DNA of 64,000 nt from Arthrobacter agilis (GCF_002157505.1 NZ_NFSC01000030.1:469871-533870); one strand, 5' to 3'; shown: positions 1 to 8,869, counted from the first letter of the stretch. The notes: generated by a model not told the origin, from the sequence alone. Numbers and translations are program-made.

Positions 1-653
<653 letters not shown>

Positions 654-719
654 TCCGACTGATCGGCGCCGTGCCGGAACCCATGCCTTCCGCGTGATCC
701 GCCCGGCCTGACTCCGAAC

Positions 720-750
720 TGAGCCCCCGTCTCCTCGAGACGGGGGCTCA
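720..750 (+). terminator. Intrinsic terminator after the Rpf gene
   Basis: A perfect 14-bp inverted repeat (720-733 and 737-750, arms TGAGCCCCCGTCTC and complement) with a 3-nt loop lies 67 bp after the Rpf stop. A short T-containing tail follows. It could also serve the convergent lipoprotein gene on the minus strand. Confidence 0.8.
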
Positions 751-812
751 GTCGCTTAACGGCCTCGCGGCTCAGCCAACGGCTGCACCGGCCAGACGCC
801 GGGAATGCGTCC

Positions 813-1493
813 CTAGCCGCAGGACGTGGCGTCGACGTCGATCGCGAGGTCGTGGGCCACCGAATAGTCGCGGTCGGGGGTGGAATAGGCGACGAGGATG
901 TTGTCCGCACTCCCGTGGGTGACGCCCTCCGCCAGTTCGACGGTGACGATGATGTTGACGTGCGCATCGGGCTCGAACTCGTAACCGTCCGCGGGGACGG
1001 GCGGACCGATCGGCTCCGGCGGTTCGGTGGGGGTGGGCGCCGCGGCGTGTTCCTCGTGAGCGCCCGTGGCCGATTCGGCGCCCGGGTGGTGGTGCCCCTC
1101 GCGATTCGCGGTCTGCACCATGGACGAGAGGATGACCAGGCCCTGGGGATCGCCGAGCGTCATCTCGCCGAAGGTGAAGGTCTCCAGGGTCGGGTTGTGC
1201 AGCATGACCGTGTAGCGCAGGCGGCTGTCATCGGGCTGCACGCCGCACAGCTCCGCGCCGTCGATGCCCACATCGAGCGGGTCGTCACCGAGGTCCTGCC
1301 CCACGGGCACAGCCTGGCTACCGTCCTGCGGAGTGCTCGTGGCTCCCGATCCGGACTGCTCCCGTCCCGAGGTGTTGACACCCAGGGGATTCTCCTCGGC
1401 CGTACCGCAGCCTCCGAGTGCCAGGGAGGCCGACAGCGCGACGGCGAGGAGTGCGATCCGGCGTCCGGGCGGCAGTGCAGTTCCGAGTTTCAC
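813..1493 (-). CDS. Secreted lipoprotein, function unknown
   Basis: A predicted protein of 226 residues with a lipoprotein signal: basic N-terminus (PPGRR), hydrophobic stretch (IALLAVALSASLAL) and a lipobox LGGC with the lipidated Cys at about residue 29. The mature part is acidic and Ser/Thr/Pro-rich, with a segment rich in His and Glu (around GHHHPGAES and GAHEEHAAA) that could bind metal. I do not recognise a named family. I chose the GTG at 1493 because it puts the signal at the N-terminus and because a terminator hairpin for the upstream gene sits at 1581-1612. The frame stays open to an ATG at 1574. Likely anchored on the outer face of the membrane. Confidence 0.75.
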   Translation of the reverse strand: MKLGTALPPGRRIALLAVALSASLALGGCGTAEENPLGVNTSGREQSGSGATSTPQDGSQAVPVGQDLGDDPLDVGIDGAELCGVQPDDSRLRYTVMLHNPTLETFTFGEMTLGDPQGLVILSSMVQTANREGHHHPGAESATGAHEEHAAAPTPTEPPEPIGPPVPADGYEFEPDAHVNIIVTVELAEGVTHGSADNILVAYSTPDRDYSVAHDLAIDVDATSCG

Positions 1494-1580
1494 GATCGAA
1501 CAACCAATCCTGTCAGCTGGCCGCCGGGGGCGAGGCTCCGGCGCTGGTACCTGGCATTCGTCGCACAGCCGCACCCGGCT

Positions 1581-1612
1581 TGGTCCTGCTCCGGGACGGT
1601 CCGGAGCAGGAC
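1581..1612 (-). terminator. Hairpin terminator after the SDR gene
   Basis: Perfect 13-bp inverted repeat (1581-1593 with 1600-1612; arms GGTCCTGCTCCGG and complement) and a 6-nt loop, located 6 bp past the SDR stop codon on the minus strand. No long T-run follows, as is common in high-GC actinobacteria. Confidence 0.65.
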
Positions 1613-1618
1613 CCTTCG

Positions 1619-2518
1619 TCAGGCGAGAGGCTTGCCGCCCGTGACGCCCAGGATCTCACCCGAGACGTACCGGGCGTCGTTGGAGGCAAGGAAGACATAG
1701 GCGCCCGCCAGTTCCGCCGGTTGCCCCATCCGCCCGAGCGGCGTCCCCTCCCCGAACGACTCGAGTTTTTCGCTGGTGGTCGTCGCCGGCTGCAGCGGAG
1801 TCCAGATGGGTCCCGGGGCCACGGCGTTCACGCGGATGCCGCGCTCCCCCAGCAGCTGGGCCAGGCTGAAGGTCAGATTGTTCAGCGCGGCCTTCGTGGC
1901 GGCGTAGTCCATGAGGCTCGTCGACGGATGGTATCCCTGCACCGAAGTCGTGTTGATGATCGAGGAGCCCTCGGTGAGGTGGGGCAGGGCGGCCTGCGTC
2001 AGCCAGATGGTGCCGTAGACGTTCGTCTCGAAGGTGCGGCGCAGCTGGTCGGCGTCGATGTCGGGAAGGCCCTCGGGCTGGGCGATGTGGAAACCCGCAT
2101 TGTTCACGAGGATGTCGAGCCCTCCGAGCCCCTCCACCACCTGGCGGATAGCCGAGGGCGCATATGCCTCGTCGCGCAGGTCCCCCGGCACAGCGAGTGC
2201 CGTCCGCCCTTCGGCACGGATCAGTTCGAGGCAACTGGCGCCGTCCTCCTCCTCCGCGGGAAGGTACCCGATCGCGACGTCGGCACCCTCGCGGGCGAAA
2301 GCGAGGGCCACTGCCCTGCCGATGCCGGAATCGCCGCCGGTGATGAAGGCCCGCCGGCCCTGCAGCCGGCCGTGTCCCGTGTAGCTGTCCTCGCCGTGGT
2401 CCGGTCGCGGATCCATGCGCTCCGTGAAACCGGGATACTCCTGCAGCTCGGGAGAAGCATCGACGGCGGGCCCTCGCGGGTCGTTCTGGTCGAGCGTGCC
2501 TGACGGATCGTTGCTCAT
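1619..2518 (-). CDS. SDR-family oxidoreductase (YghA/GsiB-like extended N-terminus)
   Basis: A 299-residue short-chain dehydrogenase/reductase. An N-terminal extension of ~50 residues precedes the Rossmann fold, as in the YghA/YhdF-like SDRs linked to general stress in other bacteria. Visible motifs: cofactor site TGGDSGIG (60-67), NNAG (139-142), catalytic Ser192 and the Y205-x3-K209 pair. It should reduce or oxidise a carbonyl/alcohol with NAD(P)H in the cytoplasm; the substrate is unknown. The ATG at 2518 is chosen over the upstream in-frame start because AGGAG lies directly before it. It is transcribed divergently from the polyketide synthase operon across only 80 bp. Confidence 0.9.
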   Translation of the reverse strand: MSNDPSGTLDQNDPRGPAVDASPELQEYPGFTERMDPRPDHGEDSYTGHGRLQGRRAFITGGDSGIGRAVALAFAREGADVAIGYLPAEEEDGASCLELIRAEGRTALAVPGDLRDEAYAPSAIRQVVEGLGGLDILVNNAGFHIAQPEGLPDIDADQLRRTFETNVYGTIWLTQAALPHLTEGSSIINTTSVQGYHPSTSLMDYAATKAALNNLTFSLAQLLGERGIRVNAVAPGPIWTPLQPATTTSEKLESFGEGTPLGRMGQPAELAGAYVFLASNDARYVSGEILGVTGGKPLA

Positions 2519-2562
2519 GGTGCTCCTGTCGGTGGTGGACGCGGATACTAAGCCTACTGTCA

Positions 2563-2598
2563 TTGTGTTTGTCGCGTCAGTCCTCTAGTAATTGACCT
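2563..2598 (+). promoter_or_regulatory. Candidate leaderless promoter of the type III PKS operon
   Basis: TTGTGT (2563-2568), a 17-bp spacer and TAGTAA (2586-2591) resemble -35 and -10 elements. The -10 ends 7 bases before the ATG at 2599 and there is no Shine-Dalgarno sequence, so transcription probably starts at the A of the start codon. This arrangement is common in actinobacteria. Confidence 0.5.
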
Positions 2599-3834
2599 AT
2601 GACAGTGATCCTGAGGTCCCTTGAAACGGCTGTACCCGACACGATCCTGGTGCAGTCCCAGGTTCGGGACGCTTTCGCGGCGCAACCGGGCCTCACACGG
2701 CTGGGGCAGCGCCTGGTCGGGGCGGCCTTCGACTCCTCGGGGATCGAGACGCGGTACACCGTCATCGAGGAACTCACCCTCGATAAAGTCTTCGACGCCC
2801 CCGTCTTCTTCGACCGGGAGGAGATGCTGGTCCTCTCCCCGAGCACCAAGACCCGTAACGAGCTCTACGCCGAGGCGGGCGCGAAGCTCTTCGTCCAGGC
2901 GGGACGGAAGGCACTCGAGGCAGCTCGGGGCATCGAGGCGTCGGACATCACGCATGTCATCACCGTCTCCTGCACGGGTTTCTTCGCTCCGGGCCCCGAC
3001 TACAAGGTGGTGCGCGCCCTGGATCTCAACCCGTCGGTGCAGCGCTACCACCTGGGCTTCATGGGCTGCTATGCGGCTCTTCCGGCGCTGCGGTCCGCGA
3101 AGGCCTTCTGCGAGGCAGACCCGGACGCCGTCGTCCTCGTGATCTCCGCGGAGCTGTGCTCCCTGCACGTCCGCTCGTCGAACAACCCCGACACCATCGT
3201 GGGATCCTCCCTGTTCGCCGACGGTGCGGCGGCAGCCATCGTCTCCGCGCGGGACATCCCGCTGGACGGGCCGGCCCTCAGCCTGGACCACTTCGAGACC
3301 GTCCTCACGCCCGTCGGGGAGGAGTCCATGGCCTGGAACATCGGCGACGAGGGTTTCGAGATGGTCCTCGGCACGTACGTCCCCCACATCATCGACGATC
3401 ACATCGTGGGCGCCCTCGAACCGCTCCTGGCCCGTGACGCATCGCTCCAGGGCCTCGACTACTCGGACATCGAGCACTGGGCCATCCATCCCGGGGGGCG
3501 CAGTATCCTCGACAAGGTCGAGGCGAAACTCGGCCTGAGCCAGGAACAGCTCGTCCCGGCGCGTGAGACCCTGCGGAACTACGGGAACATGAGCAGCGCC
3601 ACCGTGATGTTCGTGCTCAAGAACATCCTCGGCCAGCCGGTCAGCGACGGGAACAACCGGATCTGCTCGATGGCGTTCGGCCCGGGCCTCACGGTCGAGA
3701 CCGCGCTGCTCACCAGGATCGGCGCCGGTTCCTCCGCCGCCGCGGCAACGGACGCCGCGGCAACGGACACGGCGGTCAGCGACGCGCCCGTTCCCGAGGA
3801 CCTCGCGCCCGTTCTCGCAGAAGCCGGCGCATGA
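2599..3834 (+). CDS. Type III polyketide synthase (chalcone/alkylresorcinol synthase-like)
   Basis: A 411-residue thiolase-fold enzyme. The catalytic triad can be placed: Cys125 (TVSCTGFFAPG), His297 (WAIHPGG) and Asn330 (RNYGNMSS). The GFMGCYAALPALR segment is typical of bacterial type III PKSs that use long acyl starters. The family condenses an acyl-CoA starter with malonyl-CoA units and cyclises the product; bacterial members next to a methyltransferase and a flavin hydroxylase usually make alkylresorcinols or alkylpyrones. The last ~35 residues are an Ala-rich tail (AAAATDAAATD) not needed for the fold. The stop overlaps the next start (ATGA, 3831-3834). Product identity is inferred, not read from the sequence. 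Confidence 0.93.
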   Translation: MTVILRSLETAVPDTILVQSQVRDAFAAQPGLTRLGQRLVGAAFDSSGIETRYTVIEELTLDKVFDAPVFFDREEMLVLSPSTKTRNELYAEAGAKLFVQAGRKALEAARGIEASDITHVITVSCTGFFAPGPDYKVVRALDLNPSVQRYHLGFMGCYAALPALRSAKAFCEADPDAVVLVISAELCSLHVRSSNNPDTIVGSSLFADGAAAAIVSARDIPLDGPALSLDHFETVLTPVGEESMAWNIGDEGFEMVLGTYVPHIIDDHIVGALEPLLARDASLQGLDYSDIEHWAIHPGGRSILDKVEAKLGLSQEQLVPARETLRNYGNMSSATVMFVLKNILGQPVSDGNNRICSMAFGPGLTVETALLTRIGAGSSAAAATDAAATDTAVSDAPVPEDLAPVLAEAGA

Positions 3835-4556
3835 ACCGAGCAGGGTTCCTCGCACAGCGGGACCCGGAGGCCATCGAGGAGATGGACCGGCCCGACTGCG
3901 ACCCCCGGAAGCTCGAGCGGACCTACGCCCAGTTCGGTGTCGTCAATGCCGTGGTGTCGGGCTGGCGGCGCACCTATGCCTCGCTGCTCCGGCCGGCCTT
4001 CTCGCGGGACCGCACGAATACGCTGCTGGACATCGGTTCGGGTGGCGGTGACGTACCGAGGGCGATTGCGCGGTGGGCCCGTCGCGACGGCTTCCGCCTG
4101 GAGGTGACGGCGATCGATCCCGACGAGCGTGCCCACGCCTATGCGTCGTCGCGCCCACCCCTGCCGGGGCTGTCCTTCCGGCGCGCCCTGAGTGCCGAGC
4201 TCGTCGCCGAGGGCGCGGTGTTCGACGCCGTGGCCTCCAACCACGTCCTGCACCACCTCGACCCCGCCGGGTTCACCGGCCTCCTCGACGACACGGAGCA
4301 GCTGGCACGTCGCGTCGCGGTCCACAGTGACATCGCCCGGCACCCGCTCGCGTACGCCCTGTTCTCGGCAGGTACGCTGCCGCTCCCGGGCTCCTACATC
4401 CGCAGGGACGGCCTGACCTCCATCCGCCGGAGCTACACGCCGGACGAACTGCGTTCCTCCATCGGGGACCGCGACGGCTGGCAGGTACGCAGGGCGGTGC
4501 CCTTCATCAACCTGCTGGTCCTGGATCCGGCGTCGGGGGCACCGCGCCGTGCATGA
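3831..4556 (+). CDS. Class I SAM-dependent methyltransferase of the PKS operon
   Basis: A 241-residue Rossmann-type methyltransferase. Motif I LLDIGSGGGDVPRAI lies at residues 65-79, an acidic ribose-binding end of strand 2 follows (VTAIDPDE), and the post-I region has ASNHVLHHLD. It overlaps the PKS stop by 4 bp and the monooxygenase start by 8 bp, so the three are translationally coupled. The likely job is O- or C-methylation of the phenolic PKS product. In the Streptomyces srs pathway the corresponding methyltransferase is of a different, membrane-bound type, so this would be an analogous and not homologous step. Substrate is inferred from context. Confidence 0.88.
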   Translation: MNRAGFLAQRDPEAIEEMDRPDCDPRKLERTYAQFGVVNAVVSGWRRTYASLLRPAFSRDRTNTLLDIGSGGGDVPRAIARWARRDGFRLEVTAIDPDERAHAYASSRPPLPGLSFRRALSAELVAEGAVFDAVASNHVLHHLDPAGFTGLLDDTEQLARRVAVHSDIARHPLAYALFSAGTLPLPGSYIRRDGLTSIRRSYTPDELRSSIGDRDGWQVRRAVPFINLLVLDPASGAPRRA

Positions 4557-5685
4557 CGTGATCGTCGTCGGCGCCGGTCCGGTGGGGCTCTACACCGCAC
4601 TGCTCCTGCGCCGGGCGGGCCTCGACGCCGTCGTGCTCGAACGCCGTACGGAACGAAGCCGCCACTCGCGGGCCATCGGGATCCATCCGCCGGCGCTGCG
4701 GGCCCTCGAGTCGGGAGGCATCGCCGACGAGTTGCGCGACCGCGGGGTCCTGATCCGCGAAGGAGTCGCACGGAGCGCCGGACGGCATGTAGGCACCATT
4801 TTCTTCGGCGCCCTGCCCGGCGACGAGAAATACGTGCTGGCCGTGCCGCAGGCCGTCACCGAGGAGGTCCTCGAACGCCGGCTCGAGGAAGCCTTCCCCG
4901 GCACCCTGCGGCGCGGCGTCGCCGTCGTCGGTACCCGGGACGTCGGTGGTTCCGTGCTGGCTACCACGAGGACGCAGCGGGAGGACGGTGTCCTCGAAGC
5001 GAAGCTCATCGTCGCCGCGGACGGGGCCCGGAGTCCGCTCAGGGACGCCGCAGGGATCCGCGCGCCGGTGCGGCACTACCCGGACTGCTATGTGATGGGG
5101 GATTTCCGGGAGAGCACGCAGGACGGCGACGACGCCGTCCTCTACCTCGAGACCGGTGGCATCGTCGAGTCCTTCCCCCTCCCCGGCGGCATCCGTCGCT
5201 GGGTGGTCCGCGTCGGCTGCCCGGTGGAACGCCCGACGGCGGAGGACCTCACCCAGCTCATCCTCGAACGGACGGGCGTCGACGTCGATCCGGTCACCAA
5301 CTCGATGCTCAGCGCCTTCGAGGTCCAGTCACGGCTCGCCGACCGTTTCGTCTCGGGGCGCATGGTGCTGGTGGGCGACGCGGCCCACGAGGTATCTCCC
5401 ATCGGCGGACAGGGCATGAACCTGGGCTGGCTCGACGCCGTCCAGCTGGTACCGATCATCACCGCGTCGGTGCGGAACGGGCAGGACGTCGCCGGAGAAC
5501 TGGCGCTGTACGAGAAGGAACGCCGCGCCGAGGCCGCGGTGGCACGCCGAAAGGCAGCCATCAACATGGCGCTGGGACGCCCGCTGCCGGCACCGCTCAT
5601 GCGCTTCCGCAACGCGATCCTCGGGTCGCTCATCAGGAACGACGCGATCCACGGGGGCGTCGCGCGCGCCTTCACCATGCAGTAG
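4549..5685 (+). CDS. FAD-dependent monooxygenase of the PKS operon
   Basis: A 378-residue group A (PHBH-type) flavoprotein hydroxylase. The N-terminal dinucleotide fold has VIVVGAGPVGLYTALLL (GxGxxG at 8-13), a DG motif appears mid-protein (VAADGARSPLRDAAG), and the second FAD motif is GDAAHEVSPIGGQGMNLG near residue 277. Such enzymes hydroxylate aromatic rings using NAD(P)H and O2. Here it probably hydroxylates the resorcinol made by the upstream PKS towards a quinol or quinone, as SrsC does in Streptomyces. The GTG start at 4549 overlaps the methyltransferase end. The 3' end, including the stop codon, is duplicated just downstream (see 5665-5713). Confidence 0.9.
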   Translation: MHDVIVVGAGPVGLYTALLLRRAGLDAVVLERRTERSRHSRAIGIHPPALRALESGGIADELRDRGVLIREGVARSAGRHVGTIFFGALPGDEKYVLAVPQAVTEEVLERRLEEAFPGTLRRGVAVVGTRDVGGSVLATTRTQREDGVLEAKLIVAADGARSPLRDAAGIRAPVRHYPDCYVMGDFRESTQDGDDAVLYLETGGIVESFPLPGGIRRWVVRVGCPVERPTAEDLTQLILERTGVDVDPVTNSMLSAFEVQSRLADRFVSGRMVLVGDAAHEVSPIGGQGMNLGWLDAVQLVPIITASVRNGQDVAGELALYEKERRAEAAVARRKAAINMALGRPLPAPLMRFRNAILGSLIRNDAIHGGVARAFTMQ

Positions 5686-5713
5686 GAAACCGCGCCTTCA
5701 CCATGCAGTAGGA
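5665..5713 (+). repeat. 26-bp-period tandem duplication at the monooxygenase 3' end
   Basis: The 23-bp string that encodes the last residues and stop codon of the monooxygenase (5665-5687) recurs exactly at 5691-5713 after a 3-bp gap. The second copy is outside the gene. It looks like a small slippage duplication; no function is apparent. Confidence 0.85.
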
Positions 5714-5816
5714 GGTCCGTCGACGCAGAAACCCCCGCAGCGTACCGCCGCCGGCACCTGGGGGTGCGGAGCGGCAGGGCACTACGGGGGTCGGCTGGCC
5801 CGGGAAACCGGAGGGC

Positions 5817-6356
5817 CTACTTCTTGAAGAGGCCCTTCTTGACGTTGGTCGGGCGCTGCATCTCGCCCTGCTTCGCACCCATCACCACGACGATGCCGCT
5901 GATGAGGGGCAGGAGCCACTGCGTGGCCTTGAGCTGGGACTGGGCCTTGGCCAGTTCGTCGCTGGCACCGGGGCGGGGCTCGGTCGCACCCTCGCCACCC
6001 TGCTCAGCGAGCTGGCCGACCTTCTTGCCGAGGATGCCGGAGTACAGCGAGAGTGCCATGCCCAGGACGGTGACGACGGACTTCCAGACGGTGTTCGAAC
6101 CGACGGTGTCCTGTGAAGCCAAGCGACCCTTGTTTCCGAGGATCAGGCCGATACCGCCGACGGCGTGGACGGCGAACGCGGCGATCTGGACCGGCGTCCA
6201 CTTGGCCCAACCGAGAGACGAGAGGCGCGTGCGCTCCCTGGGGTCCTTCGCCTTGCCGGTTGCACCGTTGAGTCCAACAGCGCCCATCAGGGTGCCACCG
6301 AACCATGCTGCGGCGCCGAGGTCGTGTGCTGATCGTGCCAAAAGGTTTCCTGCCAT
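5817..6356 (-). CDS. Conserved membrane protein, function unknown
   Basis: A 179-residue protein with about four hydrophobic segments (near DLGAAAWFGGTLMGAVGL, IAAFAVHAVGGIGLIL, VVTVLGMALSLYSGIL and QWLLPLISGIVVVMGA) and a Lys-rich C-terminus. I do not recognise a named family. Its start follows AAGGAGCTC on the minus strand. It is divergent from the DUF3140 gene across a 137-bp gap that holds a TCAGCATGCTTA motif (6404-6415) also found upstream of another small gene near 63.5 kb. Probably an inner-membrane protein expressed under stress; that is inference from context only. Confidence 0.75.
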   Translation of the reverse strand: MAGNLLARSAHDLGAAAWFGGTLMGAVGLNGATGKAKDPRERTRLSSLGWAKWTPVQIAAFAVHAVGGIGLILGNKGRLASQDTVGSNTVWKSVVTVLGMALSLYSGILGKKVGQLAEQGGEGATEPRPGASDELAKAQSQLKATQWLLPLISGIVVVMGAKQGEMQRPTNVKKGLFKK

Positions 6357-6403
6357 GATGTAGAGCTCCTTAAACGTTGGTTCGACCTACGCCTCTACAT
6401 TTA

Positions 6404-6424
6404 TCAGCATGCTTAGGATTAAGC
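6404..6424. promoter_or_regulatory. Palindrome-rich intergenic motif (TCAGCATGCTTA, GCTTA-N4-TAAGC)
   Basis: Within the divergent gap 6357-6493, TCAGCATGCTTA (6404-6415) contains the palindrome AGCATGCT and overlaps a second inverted repeat GCTTA-GGAT-TAAGC (6411-6424). The same 12-mer occurs in reverse orientation at 63548-63559, again in a gap between divergent small genes. A shared regulator site or dispersed repeat is possible. Confidence 0.35.
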
Positions 6425-6493
6425 TACGGGAAAACCGGACGGAAAGACCGGGTGGGATCCTTTCCGGGGAACTGCTACGAAAGGCCGACGCGC

Positions 6494-6838
6494 ATGACGG
6501 ACGATACGAACGATCTCGACCAGGTGTGGCCCGAGTGGAAGGAAGCGGTCAACATGAGCGCGTCCCAGCTCGCGGCATGGCTGGAGACTGATGAATCACG
6601 GGCCGTGGGACAGAAGGACGGGGACTCCGACGAGTCCGTGGGGCACAAATCGGGCAAGCGGATCATCGACATCCTGAACACGAAGCGCGACGACCTCAAG
6701 GACGACGACGTCAGGCACATGCACAAGGTCGTGGGCTACGTCCACCGCCATCTCGCCCAGCGACCCACCAAGGAGGACATCGAATCCTCGAAGTGGCGCT
6801 ACTCGCTCATGAACTGGGGACACGATCCCCTCAAATAG
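6494..6838 (+). CDS. DUF3140 family protein
   Basis: A 114-residue protein matching the DUF3140 pattern almost end to end: VNMSASQLAAWLETDES, VGHKSGKRIIDIL, DDVRHMHKVVGYVHRHLAQRP and the C-terminal WRYSLMNWGHDPLK. Function of the family is unknown; members are small, soluble and common in actinobacteria and some other soil bacteria. The ATG at 6494 is preferred over the upstream in-frame starts because conservation begins soon after it and AAAGG precedes it. A bidirectional terminator separates it from the convergent DUF2945 gene. Confidence 0.88.
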   Translation: MTDDTNDLDQVWPEWKEAVNMSASQLAAWLETDESRAVGQKDGDSDESVGHKSGKRIIDILNTKRDDLKDDDVRHMHKVVGYVHRHLAQRPTKEDIESSKWRYSLMNWGHDPLK

Positions 6839-6863
6839 CAGCAGCACGGCACACGGAAGCGAC

Positions 6864-6899
6864 GAAGGGCGCCCCGCTGGTGCGGGACGCCCTTCGCTG
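6864..6899. terminator. Bidirectional terminator between convergent small genes
   Basis: GAAGGGCGCCCCGC pairs with GCGGGACGCCCTTC, with one bulge, around a TGGT loop, between the DUF3140 stop and the DUF2945 stop. It can act in both directions. Confidence 0.65.
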
Positions 6900-6910
6900 C
6901 TACAGGTCGG

Positions 6911-7114
6911 CTACTTCTTCGATAGCGCGCTTTCCTTGTGCGCAGCCTTCTTGCCGGACTTCGAGCTCTCGACCGTGTAGTACGGCTCGTCCTTCGACGC
7001 GTTGAACTTCTGGTCGTCGAACGTGAATTCCTTGTCGTGCTTTTCCACGATCTTGCCCTCGGTCGTGCCCTGGGACGTATTCCAGGTGACCGTGTCGCCC
7101 TTGCTGAATGACAT
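6911..7114 (-). CDS. DUF2945 / TUDOR-like small protein
   Basis: A 67-residue protein beginning MSFSKGDTVTWNTSQGTTEGKI and continuing with short strands typical of the DUF2945 ('hypervirulence-associated protein, TUDOR domain') family. It is a small SH3-like barrel of unknown biochemical role. The internal ATG at 7114 is chosen because AAGGAG sits just upstream and the family starts there. It lies next to, but is probably not part of, the ThDP enzyme operon. Confidence 0.85.
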   Translation of the reverse strand: MSFSKGDTVTWNTSQGTTEGKIVEKHDKEFTFDDQKFNASKDEPYYTVESSKSGKKAAHKESALSKK

Positions 7115-7177
7115 CGTGCTCCTTCCTCGAGGCGGTAGTGCTTCCGACACTCTCACCTGGCGGAACGAAACGGAAGC

Positions 7178-8869
7178 CTACTCAGCGAGGTGCGTGGGTG
7201 CGAAGAGCCGCAGGAGCGTCTCCACGACGACGACGTTGGGACCCTCGGCCGCGAGGCTCTCGCGAAGGGCCGTGCCGACGTCCTCCGGCGCCACGCGACG
7301 GGCCGGCACCCCGAAGGATTCGGCGAGGGCCACGAAATCGGGCCGGGCGAGTTCGGTCGCCGTGGCCTTGCCGAACGCACCCTCCATGTATTCGCGGAGG
7401 ATGCCGTAGCCGCCGTCGTCGACGATCAGCCAGGTGACGGGGATGTCGTGCTGACGGGCCGTCGCCAGTTCGGCGATCGAGTACATGGCCGATCCGTCGC
7501 CGGACACTGCGAGGACCCTCGCGGGAAGCCCCCGGGACTCCAGGCCGACGGACCCACCGATGGCTCCGGGGAAACCGAAGCCCAGGCCCCCTGCGCCCTG
7601 CGCCGAGTGGAACTGGCCCTCGCGGGCGTCCCAGCAGCTCCAGGCCCAGTACGCCGAGATCGTCATGTCCCAGAAGGTCTGCATCGCCGCGGGAACGGCG
7701 TCCCGGATGTCGCGCATGAACGCCCGCTCCTTGGCGAGGTCCTGCGCGTCGAGCCTCGAGCGGACCTTCGCGAGGGTCCCGGCCACGAGTGCAGCGGCGT
7801 CGTATCCGGGCTCGCGGCCCCGGTCGAGCGGCTCGAGTGCAGCGTCGAGGGCGGCGAGCGCCTGCCCGGCGTCGGCCCGGATACCCAGTGCCGGCCGGTT
7901 GGACTCGAGGACGCGCGGTTCAGCGTCGATCTGGATGATGCGTCCGCGCGGTTCCAGGGTGAAGTAGTTGGACGTGACCTCGCCGAGCGACGAGCCGACG
8001 ACGAGCAGGACGTCGGCGTCCTCGAGCACCTCGGTGACGTGCCGGTCCTCGACCCAGGACTGCAGGGAAAGCTCATGCGTCCAGGGGAAGGCCCCGTTGC
8101 CGCCCGGCGAGCACACCACGGGAGCGCCGAGCTTCTCGGCCACGGACAGGAGCCATTTCTCGGCCCGGCCCCGCCGTGTGCCGCCACCGGCGACGATCGC
8201 CGGCCGCCTCGAGTCCCTGAGCCACGCGATGGCTTCCCGTACCAGCTCGATCCTCGGCGGATTGTCGAAGGGTTCCGCGAGCGCGTCCTCCACCATCGGG
8301 ACCATCACGGGATCCAGCAGGACGTTCTGCGGCACCTCGACCCACACGGGGCCCTGCGGGGACGAGACGGCCTCGGTCCAGGCGTCCTGGATGGCGGAGG
8401 GGATACCGGAGGCGTGCTGGATCAGGCGCTGGCTCTTCGTGACGTTCGCCGCCGATGCCTTCTGGTCATCGAGCTGGTGCAGCATGCCCTTGCGGCGCGC
8501 CCCGAGGCCCTCGAGGGGGATCTGGCTCGCGACGACGACCATGGGCACGCCGGTCGCGTACGCCTCCTGCAGTCCCGCGAGCGAGGTCAGCGCGCCGGGT
8601 CCGGTGGAGAGGAACAGGACGCCGACGTCGCCGGTGGCCCGGGAGAAGCCGTCGGCGGCGAAGGCCGAGTTGTTCTCGACGCGCGACGACACGAAGCGGA
8701 GGTCGGAACGGGACAGGGCATCGAAGAGGCCGAGTGCGTGCTGGCCGGGGATGCCGAACACGGTCGTGGCGCCCAGGGCGGAGAGCGTCTCGATGACGAG
8801 GTCACCGCCGTTCCGCTGCCCGCTGACGGGAGTGGGGGGCGCGGAGGCTGCGCCGCCGGTGATGTCCAT
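7178..8869 (-). CDS. ThDP-dependent decarboxylase/acetolactate-synthase-like enzyme
   Basis: A 563-residue enzyme with the three-domain ThDP fold: PYR domain with FGIPGQHALGLFDAL and the activating Glu65 (RVENNSAFAADGFSRATG), a central domain, and a C-terminal PP domain with GDGSAMYSIAELATA. The family decarboxylates 2-oxo acids or joins aldehydes. Its gene abuts an agmatinase-family gene (no gap between the agmatinase stop and this ATG), which suggests an AruI-like 2-ketoarginine decarboxylase feeding a guanidinobutyrase. An odd point: the ThDP motif, which usually ends in Asn-Asn, reads VDDGGYG here, with Asp-Asp. The specific substrate is inference; a general acetolactate-synthase-like role remains possible. 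Confidence 0.88.
   Translation of the reverse strand: MDITGGAASAPPTPVSGQRNGGDLVIETLSALGATTVFGIPGQHALGLFDALSRSDLRFVSSRVENNSAFAADGFSRATGDVGVLFLSTGPGALTSLAGLQEAYATGVPMVVVASQIPLEGLGARRKGMLHQLDDQKASAANVTKSQRLIQHASGIPSAIQDAWTEAVSSPQGPVWVEVPQNVLLDPVMVPMVEDALAEPFDNPPRIELVREAIAWLRDSRRPAIVAGGGTRRGRAEKWLLSVAEKLGAPVVCSPGGNGAFPWTHELSLQSWVEDRHVTEVLEDADVLLVVGSSLGEVTSNYFTLEPRGRIIQIDAEPRVLESNRPALGIRADAGQALAALDAALEPLDRGREPGYDAAALVAGTLAKVRSRLDAQDLAKERAFMRDIRDAVPAAMQTFWDMTISAYWAWSCWDAREGQFHSAQGAGGLGFGFPGAIGGSVGLESRGLPARVLAVSGDGSAMYSIAELATARQHDIPVTWLIVDDGGYGILREYMEGAFGKATATELARPDFVALAESFGVPARRVAPEDVGTALRESLAAEGPNVVVVETLLRLFAPTHLAE

Noticed and set aside
1494..1574. Longer N-terminus for the lipoprotein (ATG at 1574)
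   Set aside because: It would put 27 polar residues before the signal peptide; the GTG at 1493 gives a normal lipoprotein signal.
5731..5765. ACCCCC...GGGGGT as a terminator after the monooxygenase
   Set aside because: The arms are only 6 bp with a long loop; too weak to call.
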